In this document: positions 15,668-24,260 of the stretch, piece by piece
Position numbering within the stretch: the stretch's first letter is position 1
How the letters are laid out: the number at the start of each line of letters is the position of its first letter
DNA from: Candidatus Gastranaerophilales bacterium
GTDB taxonomy: Bacteria; Cyanobacteriota; Vampirovibrionia; Gastranaerophilales; Gastranaerophilaceae
Direction: 5' to 3'
DNA: 59,692 bases
NCBI GenBank assembly: GCA_944326475.1
Contig: CALVEC010000015.1
Location: 1-59,692, forward strand
The notes under the pieces: model-generated
Database searches by the model: none
What the model saw: the letters and a program-made list of their open reading frames with translations, nothing else
What the model was told of the DNA's origin: nothing
Made by a program: the position numbers and the translations under genes

Positions 15668-17347
15668 ATGGTCGATTTTCTAATTCAGGAAATGGATAAA
15701 AGTATTGCGGAAGTATACTTTCGGGAAAAAAAGGTTAATCTCGGTATCAAATATTTTGAAAAATATTTGACAGAAATAAAAGAGCTGGAAAATGAAAATC
15801 CGGATGACGAAACTCTGGCAAAAGAGCTTACAGACGCAAAAGACACCTACCTGTATCATTTACTTGAAAATGCAAAAATCGCTTACAACGACAAACTCTG
15901 GATAAAATCTCTGACCTGCTGCCAAAAACTTCTGCAATACAAGTGTAAAGACACGTCCGTATACAAATACACATCGCTTATTTATAAAAACCTGAATCAA
16001 AATGACATAAGATTAAAATTTGCAAAAAAATATTTTGAGCTGGAAAAAGAAGCCCCGGACAGAAACCGATTCCTGGGCGAAGCGTATGTTGAAGCCCGGG
16101 ACGAAGACAATATGCAGACAGCAATAGACTTGTTCCACAAACATCTTGAAGAATTTCCGGATGACTACAACGTATACAATATGATTGGGCATATATACGC
16201 AAACGACGGTCCTCTGCAAAATGCGGATAAACAGCTTGAATATTTCCTAAAAGCTTATGAAATTGCCCCGAAAGAAAGAATGGTTCTAAAAAATCTCGCT
16301 TTAACTTATTTGAGATTAAAACAACCCCAAAAAACCGCTGAAATATACGAACAAATGATTGAAAAAGGGGTTATGAACAATGATGACTATTTTGATTACG
16401 CTGCACTGCTCATAAAACACGGCGATTTAATCAACGGATTCAAGTATTATTCACACCGTTTTCTTAAAGAACACGATCCCACATTTTATCCGGAAATAAA
16501 GCAAAAACAGTGGACAGGGAAACCTCTGCCGAAAGACAAAATGCTTTTGATTCATTCAGAACAGGGCTATGGAGATATGATTATGTTTTCAAGGTTTATT
16601 CCGATAATCAAAGAAAAATATGCACCAAATCTCACCGTTGTCATGCATACAGAACTTTGCAAACTCTTTGAAAACAGTTATCCGAATATCCCTTTTCTGG
16701 ATTTAGTTGCAACGGATTTAGAAAAACTAAAATTCAACTGTCATGTGCCGGTAATGGAATTACCGAAAATAATAGGACTGACAAAGGATACAATACCGTC
16801 AAAAGGCGGATATATTTCCGTTAAAAATGCGGATATAGAAAATTATAAAAATAAATACCTGTCAGACATTGAACCGCACAAATTAAAAATAGGTCTTGCT
16901 TTTGAAGGCGCATCACACGCAAAAAGCCAGGAACGTGATATAGAATTTTCAAAATTCAAAAAAGTCTCGGATTTAAACAATGTTCAAATGTTCGCTTTTG
17001 TAAAAGAGAGAGACAACAGATACTACAAGCAATTTGAAAATGAAATAAATATTATCAACCTCTCTGAATCCTTAAACGACTTTAACGACACAGCTGCAGC
17101 GCTTATGAATATGGATTTAATAATCAGCACGGACAGCGTTATACTCAACCTGGCAGGCGCTCTCGGTCTCAAAACCTACGGACTTTTCAACGAAAATTAC
17201 GAATACAGATGGTTTGGACTCCCTGAATCAACAGGCTGGTACACAAGCGTTAAGACATTTGTGGCGCAAAAACAAAACGAATGGGACGAAGTTATAGACA
17301 GAGTCTGCGAAGAAATAAAAAAAGATTATCCTGAATGTGCAAACTAA
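15668..17347 (+). CDS. TPR protein with C-terminal glycosyltransferase-like domain
   Basis: 559 residues; AAGGA lies upstream of ATG 15668. Residues ~1-270 are tetratricopeptide helices, for example AIDLFHKHLEEFPDDYNVYNMIGHIY-type repeats (shown here in part) and LKNLALTYLRLKQPQKTAEIY. Residues ~285-555 contain LLIHSEQGYGDMIMFSRF, KIGLAFEG, and MDLIISTDSVILNLAGALG followed by TYGLF and RWFGLPEST. These match the C-terminal half of the TPR-glycosyltransferase (GT9/GT41-like) proteins common in Proteobacteria. The D-x-V-x-x-H of typical members is replaced by TDSVILN. It probably glycosylates a protein or envelope glycan in the cytosol, but the substrate is unknown. Confidence 0.75.
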   Translation: MVDFLIQEMDKSIAEVYFREKKVNLGIKYFEKYLTEIKELENENPDDETLAKELTDAKDTYLYHLLENAKIAYNDKLWIKSLTCCQKLLQYKCKDTSVYKYTSLIYKNLNQNDIRLKFAKKYFELEKEAPDRNRFLGEAYVEARDEDNMQTAIDLFHKHLEEFPDDYNVYNMIGHIYANDGPLQNADKQLEYFLKAYEIAPKERMVLKNLALTYLRLKQPQKTAEIYEQMIEKGVMNNDDYFDYAALLIKHGDLINGFKYYSHRFLKEHDPTFYPEIKQKQWTGKPLPKDKMLLIHSEQGYGDMIMFSRFIPIIKEKYAPNLTVVMHTELCKLFENSYPNIPFLDLVATDLEKLKFNCHVPVMELPKIIGLTKDTIPSKGGYISVKNADIENYKNKYLSDIEPHKLKIGLAFEGASHAKSQERDIEFSKFKKVSDLNNVQMFAFVKERDNRYYKQFENEINIINLSESLNDFNDTAAALMNMDLIISTDSVILNLAGALGLKTYGLFNENYEYRWFGLPESTGWYTSVKTFVAQKQNEWDEVIDRVCEEIKKDYPECAN

Positions 17348-17449
17348 GCTGCTTTTAGTTTTTTGAACACCTGTATATAACCGCGGGAATAATAAAAAAT
17401 GTTTTGTTTTCCTTAATAATAATTCTGACAAACAAAGAAGGAGAACAAC

Positions 17450-17728
17450 ATGACTGACATGATAGACAAAATTTACAAAGTTTCTGAAATGGCAGGCGGC
17501 ATTCAGGAGGTCGTCATTTTTACGGACTCATTTAAAATTTTCGGCTCTCTTGTTAATGATGATAAAAACAACCTGAAACACTTGCTGACACTAAAAAACG
17601 CGTCTGTATGCAAACATACTGATGAATGCTCTTGCAGCTTAGACAGTCCGATGTATGAATGGCTGAACATTTGCGAAGAAAAAATTACTGCATTCAGTAT
17701 TCTCGGGTATCAAAGCTGCGCAAATTAG
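17450..17728 (+). CDS. Small acidic Cys-containing protein (92 aa)
   Basis: GAAGGAG lies seven bases before ATG 17450, a convincing start. The product has a beta-rich first half (QEVVIFTDSFKIFGSLVND), then KHTDECSCSLDSPMYEWLNICEEK with four Cys (with a fifth near the end) that could bind a metal. It ends GYQSCAN. No family is recognised. The short regular layout resembles small proteins that associate with RNA or a protein surface, but nothing more can be said. Confidence 0.55.
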   Translation: MTDMIDKIYKVSEMAGGIQEVVIFTDSFKIFGSLVNDDKNNLKHLLTLKNASVCKHTDECSCSLDSPMYEWLNICEEKITAFSILGYQSCAN

Positions 17729-17910
17729 CACAATAGCTGTGTCGGCTGCGTCGTTTTGACGCACCGGCATTTTACCGCTCGGATAAATTCAGATAGACAT
17801 GTTAAGAAATGTTAACAATGCCAAAAGCAATTTAGCAATTTTTTCACAGAAAAATCTTTTATATAAATAAGGGATACAAAGGGAATTATTTTTAAAGGGA
17901 GAATAGAATT

Positions 17911-18153
17911 ATGGCAGTAGGACCAAGAGATTACATTGATCAGTTGTTAGTCAGAAAATACGGTGATCAAAAAGTTGATAACAGCGATTTAGTTGCAGCT
18001 GTTGAGCCAGAAAAAATGTTATCAGCAATGAAAGATTTTTCAACAATGCATAGAAACATGGTTACGCTGGACAACAAACTAAAAAACTTCTGTGCAAGCT
18101 TAAATGCACTGGCAGTGCAGTACAGACCGTCAAGAATGTCAGCAGCATACTAA
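17911..18153 (+). CDS. Small hypothetical protein (80 aa)
   Basis: AAGGGAG lies nine bases before ATG. The product MAVGPRDYIDQLLVRKYGDQ... is helical with NSDLVAAVEPEKMLSAMKDF and ends with RPSRMSAAY. It has no membrane segment and one Cys. The strong ribosome site, codon use like its neighbours and a long leader (17729-17910) make it likely real. The family is not recognised. Confidence 0.6.
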   Translation: MAVGPRDYIDQLLVRKYGDQKVDNSDLVAAVEPEKMLSAMKDFSTMHRNMVTLDNKLKNFCASLNALAVQYRPSRMSAAY

Positions 18154-18214
18154 TTTGTCCAGGGACAACTGTGTCTGAATAAAAAAGCAAAATCTCCCTA
18201 TCAGGCAAAATTTG

Positions 18215-18230
18215 TGATAAAATTCAGACA
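18215..18230 (+). promoter_or_regulatory. Extended -10 directly before maf (leaderless start)
   Basis: TG-A-TAAAAT (18215-18223) ends six bases before ATG 18230, so transcription should begin at or within a base or two of the start codon. There is no Shine-Dalgarno sequence. This suggests a leaderless maf mRNA. Confidence 0.5.
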
Positions 18231-18799
18231 TGAAAAAGATTATACTGGCTTCGCAATCACCGCGGAGAAAAGAACTGCTAAAAAAGCTTCATATAGATTT
18301 TTCCGCTGTATCCCCCAATTACGACGAAAAAATTAACACAGACGAATTTAGCGAAAAACTTATAGAAAACATCGCAATGCAAAAAGCCCTCTCCATACTG
18401 GACTTTGTATCCCAATGCATTGTGATTAGCGCAGACACAGTCGTCGTTTGCGAAAACAAAATACTCGGTAAACCGAAAAATGAAACTCAAGCTGTTAAAA
18501 TGCTTGAGCTTTTGAGCGGAAAAACGCATAAGGTAGTAACATCTGTATTTATTATTGATTCAGAAACAAAAAAATCAGATATACGCTCAGTGACCAGCTA
18601 TGTAACCTTTAATAAGCTGGACAAAGCAACGATTGAAAATTATGTAAATACCTGCAAACCGTTGGATAAAGCCGGTTCTTACGGAATACAGGAGCTTGAT
18701 GATACATTTATAAAAAAGGTGGAAGGCTCTTTTGACAACATAGTCGGACTCCCAACAGAAACAGTTAAGGAAATGATTGATAATATTATACAAAAATAA
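18230..18799 (+). CDS. maf: Maf-family nucleotide pyrophosphatase
   Basis: 189 residues, the standard size. It begins ILASQSPRRKELL, the S-x-S-P-R-R signature. SADTVVVCENKILGKPKN holds the catalytic Asp and the Lys/Pro turn, and GSYGIQELDDTFIKKVEGS with NIVGLPTE are the C-terminal signatures. Maf proteins hydrolyse non-canonical nucleoside triphosphates such as dTTP/UTP or modified forms, and were first known as septum-formation inhibitors. The enzyme is cytosolic. The start appears leaderless; the gene is single and ends at a terminator stem. Confidence 0.94.
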   Translation: MKKIILASQSPRRKELLKKLHIDFSAVSPNYDEKINTDEFSEKLIENIAMQKALSILDFVSQCIVISADTVVVCENKILGKPKNETQAVKMLELLSGKTHKVVTSVFIIDSETKKSDIRSVTSYVTFNKLDKATIENYVNTCKPLDKAGSYGIQELDDTFIKKVEGSFDNIVGLPTETVKEMIDNIIQK

Positions 18800-18809
18800 A
18801 ACATAAATT

Positions 18810-18839
18810 AACGGGTCAAAGAAATTTCTCTGACCCGTT
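18810..18839. terminator. Terminator stem between maf and the convergent gene
   Basis: AACGGGTCA (18810-18818) pairs with TGACCCGTT (18831-18839) across a 12-base loop. The two genes converge on it, so it probably stops both. No long T-run is present on either side. Confidence 0.65.
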
Positions 18840-18858
18840 GAAATATATATTCCCGGTT

Positions 18859-19392
18859 TTATAAAGATTTGCCTGTTTCTTTCTCAACCTCTTTTGTAAT
18901 CTCCGTTTCAAGATCGGACAGAGTAGCTTCAGGATTGTCATTCAGGAAAGTTTCCGCATCAAAATGAGTACCTATGTAGTTCAATTTGCTAATCTCATCG
19001 TCAGTTGCGCCTAAAGATTTCAATTTTGATTGAAACTCCTTCATCAAACTTTCGACTTCCAAAGTAACTTCATTTGCATCGGCAAAAGTAGCATTTGTTG
19101 CTTCAGGTTCTTCGGTATCAGCTGTGGAAATTGCGGTTGTTTCATCCGCAGCAGCCCCGTTTTGGGAGTCAACATAATCTTTTACTATCTGATACGTATC
19201 TTTATCGGCTACAGCTTCTTCACTGTCAACAAATTTTGCGTCTTCATCCGTACTGACCTGTGTTACATCAGCATAAAAGTCATTTGCTATTTGAGACATT
19301 GTCTGGTGCAGTTCATCCTGTTCGCCAGCCTTTTGGGCTTCTGTTGTTTTGTACGTAACGTATTTACCTGATTCAATTTTGTCTATTTCCAT
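18859..19392 (-). CDS. Acidic Asp/Glu-rich protein (177 aa)
   Basis: AAAGGAG precedes ATG 19392. The protein is strongly acidic and Thr/Ala-rich, with little hydrophobic core. DADTEEPEATNATF-like text (here TADTEEPEATNATF), GATDDEISKLNYIGTHFD and ETFLNDNPEATLSDLETE are visible. The D-x-E-x-S and D-x-N segments suggest calcium or other cation binding but no full EF-hand is present. It has no signal peptide. It resembles the C-terminal acidic part of the coiled-coil protein at 13291 in composition, and the function is unknown. Confidence 0.55.
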   Translation of the reverse strand: MEIDKIESGKYVTYKTTEAQKAGEQDELHQTMSQIANDFYADVTQVSTDEDAKFVDSEEAVADKDTYQIVKDYVDSQNGAAADETTAISTADTEEPEATNATFADANEVTLEVESLMKEFQSKLKSLGATDDEISKLNYIGTHFDAETFLNDNPEATLSDLETEITKEVEKETGKSL

Positions 19393-19495
19393 ACTTAACT
19401 CCTTTGTTTATATCTGGTTTATATGTCGGCTTTTTTTTCAAAAACTTTATATTCTTCTGTAAATATTTTTACAATATTTAACTTTCGGGTTATGC

Positions 19496-19504
19496 TGTTA
19501 TAAA
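19496..19504 (+). promoter_or_regulatory. Extended -10 promoter of the serpin-like gene
   Basis: TG-T-TATAAA ends 23 bases before ATG 19528. The ribosome site AGAGGAG lies in between. No good -35 is present, as with other extended -10 sites of the window. Confidence 0.55.
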
Positions 19505-19527
19505 GGAAATCAAGAGGAGCAATAATA

Positions 19528-20571
19528 ATGAAAAAAATTTTAACAGTGTTGTCAATAATATTAGTCGCTGCAAGCTGCGCTTTTGCCCTGCAGAAACGAC
19601 CGGAAATGCTGCCGGCATACTCTCAAAATTCTTCCCAGCAGAACAAAGTCTGGGTCGGCACATTCCAGCTTGTGTGGAACGAATTTGCGGACAATATTGT
19701 CAAAGGACCCGTAAAATTTGTATCGTTTGATTCCGATATTGCAGAGGCACTCAACAAACAGGAATTTAAAAAATCAATGCTCTCTGAAAATTCATATTAC
19801 ACAGCATACGGCAAGCCGTCATTAAAATTAAAAGAGCACATTGAAAAAGCTATACTTGAAAAATTTAACGAAACCAGTGCACTTTTAAACAGCGTAAACT
19901 GGTCTGATGAGTCTAATGCGTATATTTTCTACGCAATGTTGAAAAAAGACTTCAAATTCAGTGCAAAATTTGACGCACTCAAAACCCGTGAAAAATTTAA
20001 TTATTCAAAAGAAAAATACAAATACTTCGGCATTGACAAAGAAAGTCCGAGCTACATGTACAATGCGGTAAAAGTATTATTCTACAACTCTCCGTTTGAC
20101 TACGCGGTAGCGCTTCAAGGACAAAATGATGAAGTCATACTTTACAGAACAGAGAAAAACGCCTCGTTTAAAAACATATATGATTCACTGGTTGAACGCA
20201 CAAGGAAATATAAAGGAACAAAACAGTTTGTTGCCGGTGATATGCTGAAAGTTCCTTATATGTCGCTAAAACAAGAGACATCATACCCTCAATTGTGCGG
20301 CAAGGAAATACAAAACACCGACAAATTATACATTGCACAAGCACTCCAGACTGTCGACTTCAACATGAATAACTCCGGCGTTCGGCTTAAAAGCGAAGCG
20401 CTTATGGACATAAAAACCTGTTCTATTAATATTCCTGTTGAAAGCTGGGGAAGAAATTTCTTCTTTAACAAGACATTCTATCTGTTTATGAAAGAAAAAT
20501 CAAAAGACACACCATATTTTGCAATAAGAGTTCAGGACATGAATCTCTACAAATATCAGGGAGAATCATAA
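19528..20571 (+). CDS. Secreted serpin-like protein
   Basis: 347 residues with AGAGGAG upstream. Residues 1-~20 are a signal peptide (MKKILTVLSIILVAASCAFA, cleavage after AFA). The mature part includes NAYIFYAMLKKDFKFSAKFD. Near the end, LYIAQALQTVDFNMNNSG followed by a variable region and NFFFNKTFYLFMKEK, then FAIRVQDMN, resembles the serpin breach region, reactive loop and C-terminal strand that reads 'F-x-x-x-x-P-F-x-x-x-I'. The similarity is by eye and distant. If true, it would be a protease inhibitor exported to the periplasm or cell surface. The reactive loop is not obviously canonical and inhibition is unproven. Confidence 0.5.
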   Translation: MKKILTVLSIILVAASCAFALQKRPEMLPAYSQNSSQQNKVWVGTFQLVWNEFADNIVKGPVKFVSFDSDIAEALNKQEFKKSMLSENSYYTAYGKPSLKLKEHIEKAILEKFNETSALLNSVNWSDESNAYIFYAMLKKDFKFSAKFDALKTREKFNYSKEKYKYFGIDKESPSYMYNAVKVLFYNSPFDYAVALQGQNDEVILYRTEKNASFKNIYDSLVERTRKYKGTKQFVAGDMLKVPYMSLKQETSYPQLCGKEIQNTDKLYIAQALQTVDFNMNNSGVRLKSEALMDIKTCSINIPVESWGRNFFFNKTFYLFMKEKSKDTPYFAIRVQDMNLYKYQGES

Positions 20572-20585
20572 AAACAATGTTTAAT

Positions 20586-20622
20586 ACCGGCAGTTATATT
20601 TGTAAAAGAGCGGGCTGCCGGT
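20586..20622 (-). terminator. Terminator stem after rpe
   Basis: ACCGGCAG (20586-20593) pairs with CTGCCGGT (20615-20622) over a 21-base loop. It sits between the convergent serpin-like gene and rpe, one base from the rpe stop codon, and lacks a strong T-run. Confidence 0.5.
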
Positions 20623-21267
20623 TTAGACACGCAAAGATTCAATTGCAGACTTAATATCATCCGATTTATAGATATATGAGCCGGCAACAAGCGAGTTTGC
20701 CCCAAAGTCACGGCAAATTTTGCCTGTTTCGTTATTTATACCGCCATCGACTTGTATAATAAGGTTTTCCGGAGCGTTTTGGCGAATTATTGGAATTTTT
20801 TCAGCACAGTCAGGCATAAATGCTTGCCCGCCAAACCCGGGTTCTACAGTCATTATCAACACCATATCAACCATAAGCAGATATTTTAAAATTTCCTGCG
20901 GGGGGGTTTTTGGCTTTATTGACAGCCCCGCAAGCACACCGTGGGATTTTATATGAGATATGACATCCTCCGTCATATCTGTTGTTGCCTCATAATGCAC
21001 TGTTATTATATCAGCTCCGGCTTCTACAAAATCATCAACAAAATTTTGAGGGTGTTCAATCATCAAATGTACGTCCAGAGGAATCTTTGAAACTGGTTTT
21101 ATTGCCTTAACTACCGGCGCACCGATTGTGATATTCGGCACAAAATGTCCGTCCATAACATCAACATGTACCCAATCAGCTCCTGCGTTTTGGACGGAGT
21201 CTATGTCTTTTTCAAGGTTTGCAAAATCTGCGGACAAAATTGAAGGAGATATTATAACATTTTCCAT
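20623..21267 (-). CDS. rpe: Ribulose-phosphate 3-epimerase
   Basis: 214 residues. SPSILSADFANL, DWVHVDVMDGHFVPNITIG, PLDVHLMIEHP, VEPGFGGQAF and QVDGGINNETG follow the family order and hold the catalytic Asp residues and metal-binding His. It interconverts ribulose-5-phosphate and xylulose-5-phosphate in the pentose phosphate pathway in the cytosol. It is the last gene of a minus-strand run with rnc and cdsA, two bases after rnc. There is no sign of truncation. Confidence 0.96.
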   Translation of the reverse strand: MENVIISPSILSADFANLEKDIDSVQNAGADWVHVDVMDGHFVPNITIGAPVVKAIKPVSKIPLDVHLMIEHPQNFVDDFVEAGADIITVHYEATTDMTEDVISHIKSHGVLAGLSIKPKTPPQEILKYLLMVDMVLIMTVEPGFGGQAFMPDCAEKIPIIRQNAPENLIIQVDGGINNETGKICRDFGANSLVAGSYIYKSDDIKSAIESLRV

Positions 21268-21269
21268 TT

Positions 21270-21983
21270 CTATTCCTCATTAATAATCTTTAGTTTTTTA
21301 CAAGCCTCAAAAGCAGCATGTTGCTGGGCTGCACGTTTTGTTTTGCCGACCCCTTGCGCAAGCACCTGCCCATCGTGCAGAACTTCAACAAAAAAAGTTT
21401 TTGCATTCGCTTTTCCTGTTTCTTTAACAGTCCGATACTCGGGCACTACTTTTGCATTCGCTTGTATGTATTCCTGAAGAAGCGCCTTAGCATTGTAAAC
21501 GGAACGATTATTATTCAAATCATCGATTAGCGGCAGCATTTTCGGAATAACAAACGCCTCAATTTCTTTTATCCCGCCCGAAAGATAAATCGCGCCAAAC
21601 AGCGCTTCCATAACGCAAGCAAGAATGGACTGTTTACTTCGCCCGCCGTCAGAGGCTTCCGCGTCGCTCAATATTATAAACGGCGCTATTTTTATGTCCG
21701 CTGCGATTTTTGCAAGCACTTCATCAGACACAATAACCGAACGAATCTTCGTCAATTTCCCTTCATCAGCCTCCGGAAATGTTTTATACAGATAGTCGCT
21801 TGTAATGAGTTTCAACACTGCGTCACCCAAAAACTCCAACCTCTCGTAACAATCTGTATAACGCCCGTCGTGTTCGTTTGTGTAAGAACTGTGAGTCAGC
21901 GCTATTTTAACGAGATTTTCGTCAAATTTGCCAAAGCCGAGTTTGTGCAAAAAATCATTTATGTTTTTACAATCCGACTGCAT
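21270..21983 (-). CDS. rnc: Ribonuclease III
   Basis: 237 residues. The RNase III domain contains ALTHSSYTNEH and the signature ERLEFLGDAVLKL; a second metal site falls in ACVMEALFGAIYLSGG. The double-stranded-RNA-binding domain occupies the C-terminal ~70 residues (KALLQEYIQAN ... AQQHAAFEACKKL). It cuts double-stranded RNA, including rRNA precursors. It overlaps cdsA by 17 bases and is likely co-translated with it. The protein is close to the usual 220-250 residues. Confidence 0.96.
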   Translation of the reverse strand: MQSDCKNINDFLHKLGFGKFDENLVKIALTHSSYTNEHDGRYTDCYERLEFLGDAVLKLITSDYLYKTFPEADEGKLTKIRSVIVSDEVLAKIAADIKIAPFIILSDAEASDGGRSKQSILACVMEALFGAIYLSGGIKEIEAFVIPKMLPLIDDLNNNRSVYNAKALLQEYIQANAKVVPEYRTVKETGKANAKTFFVEVLHDGQVLAQGVGKTKRAAQQHAAFEACKKLKIINEE

Positions 21984-22875
21984 TCATTGCCCTTCTTGCA
22001 AAACTTATAAAATCAAGCGTAAGCTCATTATTTACCACAAAATATTTAAAATAGAAATAAGCAATTGGTGTACTGAAAAGGTAACTGTCCGCACGGTCAA
22101 GGAAACCGCCGTGTCCGGGTAAGGCATTGCCGGAATCTTTTACGCCGGCGTCTCTTTTTATAAGAGACTCTGCAAGGTCTCCAATCTGTGCAAAAGCAGT
22201 AATCAAAAGCCCTGCAATAATTGACTCGTACCAGTGCAGGTCAATAATAAAACCGATAACTATTGCCGCGAACATGCCGGCAATAGTTCCGCCCACAGCA
22301 CCTTCAACTGTCTTTTTAGGGCTTATAATAGGTGCCAGCGGAGTCTTTCCGAATTTTGACCCGACAAGATAAGCTCCTACATCGGTCAGCAAAATCGTGA
22401 AAAACAAAAGCGTCAAATATCCGAGTCCGGCACTTAAACGGATTGTAAAAAATCCGAGAGAATCCTGTTCAAGCTGTCTTAAAAGTATTACATAACAAGG
22501 CAGCCAGCCGCCGTATATGAATCCTAGTATCGTTGTTGCAACATTCGCAATATAAGGCTGACGCCCTTTGAACAAAACAGCCATAAATGCGCCTATAGTT
22601 CCGACAACCATCACAACAGGTGCAAGGTCAAAGCGTTTAAAGGTTGTAAGCAAAACAAGCAGCAAATCAACAACAAGAATCAACCGCAAAAACGGTCGAA
22701 ACCCCTTATGCTGCAAGATATTCACATACTCTTTCGAGCCGGCAAAAACAATGCACAAAACAAGGAGCATAAGAGATATACCGCCGGTAATAACAGCGGC
22801 AAGCACTATTACACCGATAATAACACCGGTGACCAGTCTTAGCTGCTTTTTGTTCAATACATCAGCAAGTTTCAC
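21967..22875 (-). CDS. cdsA: Phosphatidate cytidylyltransferase
   Basis: 302 residues, multi-pass membrane protein with about eight hydrophobic segments. SPKKTVEGAVGGTIAG and KRDAGVKDSGNALPGHGGFLD form the CdsA signature, with the metal-binding Asp of the last block. It makes CDP-diacylglycerol from phosphatidate and CTP in the inner membrane. Its product feeds the CDP-alcohol phosphatidyltransferase at 48976-49653. It starts one base after the frr stop codon, so frr, cdsA and rnc form one operon. Confidence 0.95.
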   Translation of the reverse strand: MKLADVLNKKQLRLVTGVIIGVIVLAAVITGGISLMLLVLCIVFAGSKEYVNILQHKGFRPFLRLILVVDLLLVLLTTFKRFDLAPVVMVVGTIGAFMAVLFKGRQPYIANVATTILGFIYGGWLPCYVILLRQLEQDSLGFFTIRLSAGLGYLTLLFFTILLTDVGAYLVGSKFGKTPLAPIISPKKTVEGAVGGTIAGMFAAIVIGFIIDLHWYESIIAGLLITAFAQIGDLAESLIKRDAGVKDSGNALPGHGGFLDRADSYLFSTPIAYFYFKYFVVNNELTLDFISFARRAMNAVGL

Positions 22876-23436
22876 TTAAACCGTCATAACCTCTTTTTCT
22901 TTTTCTGCAGCATTTTCATCTACAATTTTTATGTATTTATCAGTAAGTTTCTGGATTTCATCCTGTGTGTCTTTTACGGTATCTTCCGGAAGATTTTCCG
23001 ATTTTTCAAGCTTCTTAAGGTCATCGGTCATATCTCTGCGGATATTTCTTACTGCAACTTTAGCTTCTTCCCCGATTTTTTTGACATCTTTGGAAATCTC
23101 TTTTCTTCTGTCCTCAGTAAGAGGCGGGAATGTCAATCTGATAACCATGCCGTCGCTGTTTGGAGTGATTCCAAGCTCTGCTTTTATCATTGCTTTTTCT
23201 ATTTCTTTTAAAATAGACTTGTCATAAGGAGAAATCACAAGTGTCTGACCGTCCTGCACAGAAACCTGGGAAATCTGTCTTAACGGAGTCGGAACGCCGT
23301 AATAGTCCACTACAACTTTATCAAGTATAAGAGGGTTTGCTCTGCCTGTTCTTATGCCGGCATACTCCTTTTTCAGGGCATTTACAGCTTTTTCCATTTT
23401 TTCTTCGCCATTTAAAAGCAATTCATCAATTGACAT
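22876..23436 (-). CDS. frr: Ribosome recycling factor
   Basis: 186 residues, the standard length. The pattern KAVNALKKEYAGIRTGRANP, VDYYGVPTPLRQISQVSV and the helical C-terminus (VKDTQDEIQKLTDKYIK) is diagnostic. It releases ribosomes from mRNA after termination, together with EF-G. It is two bases downstream of pyrH, an arrangement widely conserved in bacteria. The ATG is in the pyrH-frr junction, so translation is likely coupled. Confidence 0.97.
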   Translation of the reverse strand: MSIDELLLNGEEKMEKAVNALKKEYAGIRTGRANPLILDKVVVDYYGVPTPLRQISQVSVQDGQTLVISPYDKSILKEIEKAMIKAELGITPNSDGMVIRLTFPPLTEDRRKEISKDVKKIGEEAKVAVRNIRRDMTDDLKKLEKSENLPEDTVKDTQDEIQKLTDKYIKIVDENAAEKEKEVMTV

Positions 23437-23438
23437 AT

Positions 23439-24164
23439 TTAATCTCCTACAAAAGTACCTAAATTTTCACCGTCTAAGATTTTTGCAATACTGCCTTTAG
23501 CCGCAAAATCAAAAACTATTATGGGTATATGGTTCTGCTTGCACAATGCGCAAGATGCAGTATCCATAACTTTTAAACCTTTAACAATTATATCATCATA
23601 AGATATTTTTTCATATTTTTTTGCCTCGGGGTTTGTTCTCGGGTCATCAGAATACACACCGTCCACTCCGTTTTTAGCCATAAGCATAACCTCTGCATCT
23701 ATTTCAGAAGCTCTCAATGCAGCAGCAGTGTCTGTTGTAAAAAACGGGTTGCCGGTACCTGCAGCAAAAATAACAACCCTGTTTTTTTCAAGGTGTCTTA
23801 TTGCTTTAAACCGGATATAAGGCTCCGCTATTTTATCCATATCAATAGCCGATTGGACACGGCACGAAACGTTTAGCTTTCTCAGTGCACTTTGCAGGGC
23901 AATTGCATTCATAACCGTTGCAAGCATCCCGACATAATCTCCGGAAGCCTGATCCATTCCAAGCTTTGCACTGTTTTTCATGCCTCTGAAAATATTGCCG
24001 CCGCCAACTACAACAGCAATCTCTGCGCCCATATCATGTGCTATTTTGATTTCATTTGCTATCATTTCTACAGGTTTCTGGTCAATACCAAACTCCTGTT
24101 CCCCCAGCAACGCTTCTCCGCTGACTTTTAAAAGGATGCGCTTATATTTTAAATCTTTATCCAT
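23439..24164 (-). CDS. pyrH: UMP kinase
   Basis: 241 residues from ATG 24164; a GTG three codons earlier is possible. RILLKVSGEALLG, VVVGGGNIFRG, and AAGTGNPFFTTDTAAALRA are the amino-acid-kinase-fold motifs, and VYSDDPRTNPEAKKY follows. It phosphorylates UMP to UDP with ATP in the cytosol. Downstream frr and cdsA are in the same operon. A 96-base gap separates it from minE; the gap is AT-rich and could contain a promoter. Confidence 0.96.
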   Translation of the reverse strand: MDKDLKYKRILLKVSGEALLGEQEFGIDQKPVEMIANEIKIAHDMGAEIAVVVGGGNIFRGMKNSAKLGMDQASGDYVGMLATVMNAIALQSALRKLNVSCRVQSAIDMDKIAEPYIRFKAIRHLEKNRVVIFAAGTGNPFFTTDTAAALRASEIDAEVMLMAKNGVDGVYSDDPRTNPEAKKYEKISYDDIIVKGLKVMDTASCALCKQNHIPIIVFDFAAKGSIAKILDGENLGTFVGD

Positions 24165-24260
24165 ATTTACCACTTTTGATTATGTATTTTCAATTTTTTT
24201 GCGATTTTCAATTTTATATGATTATACACAAAAAATCAAATATTTGAAACACTTCAAAGA

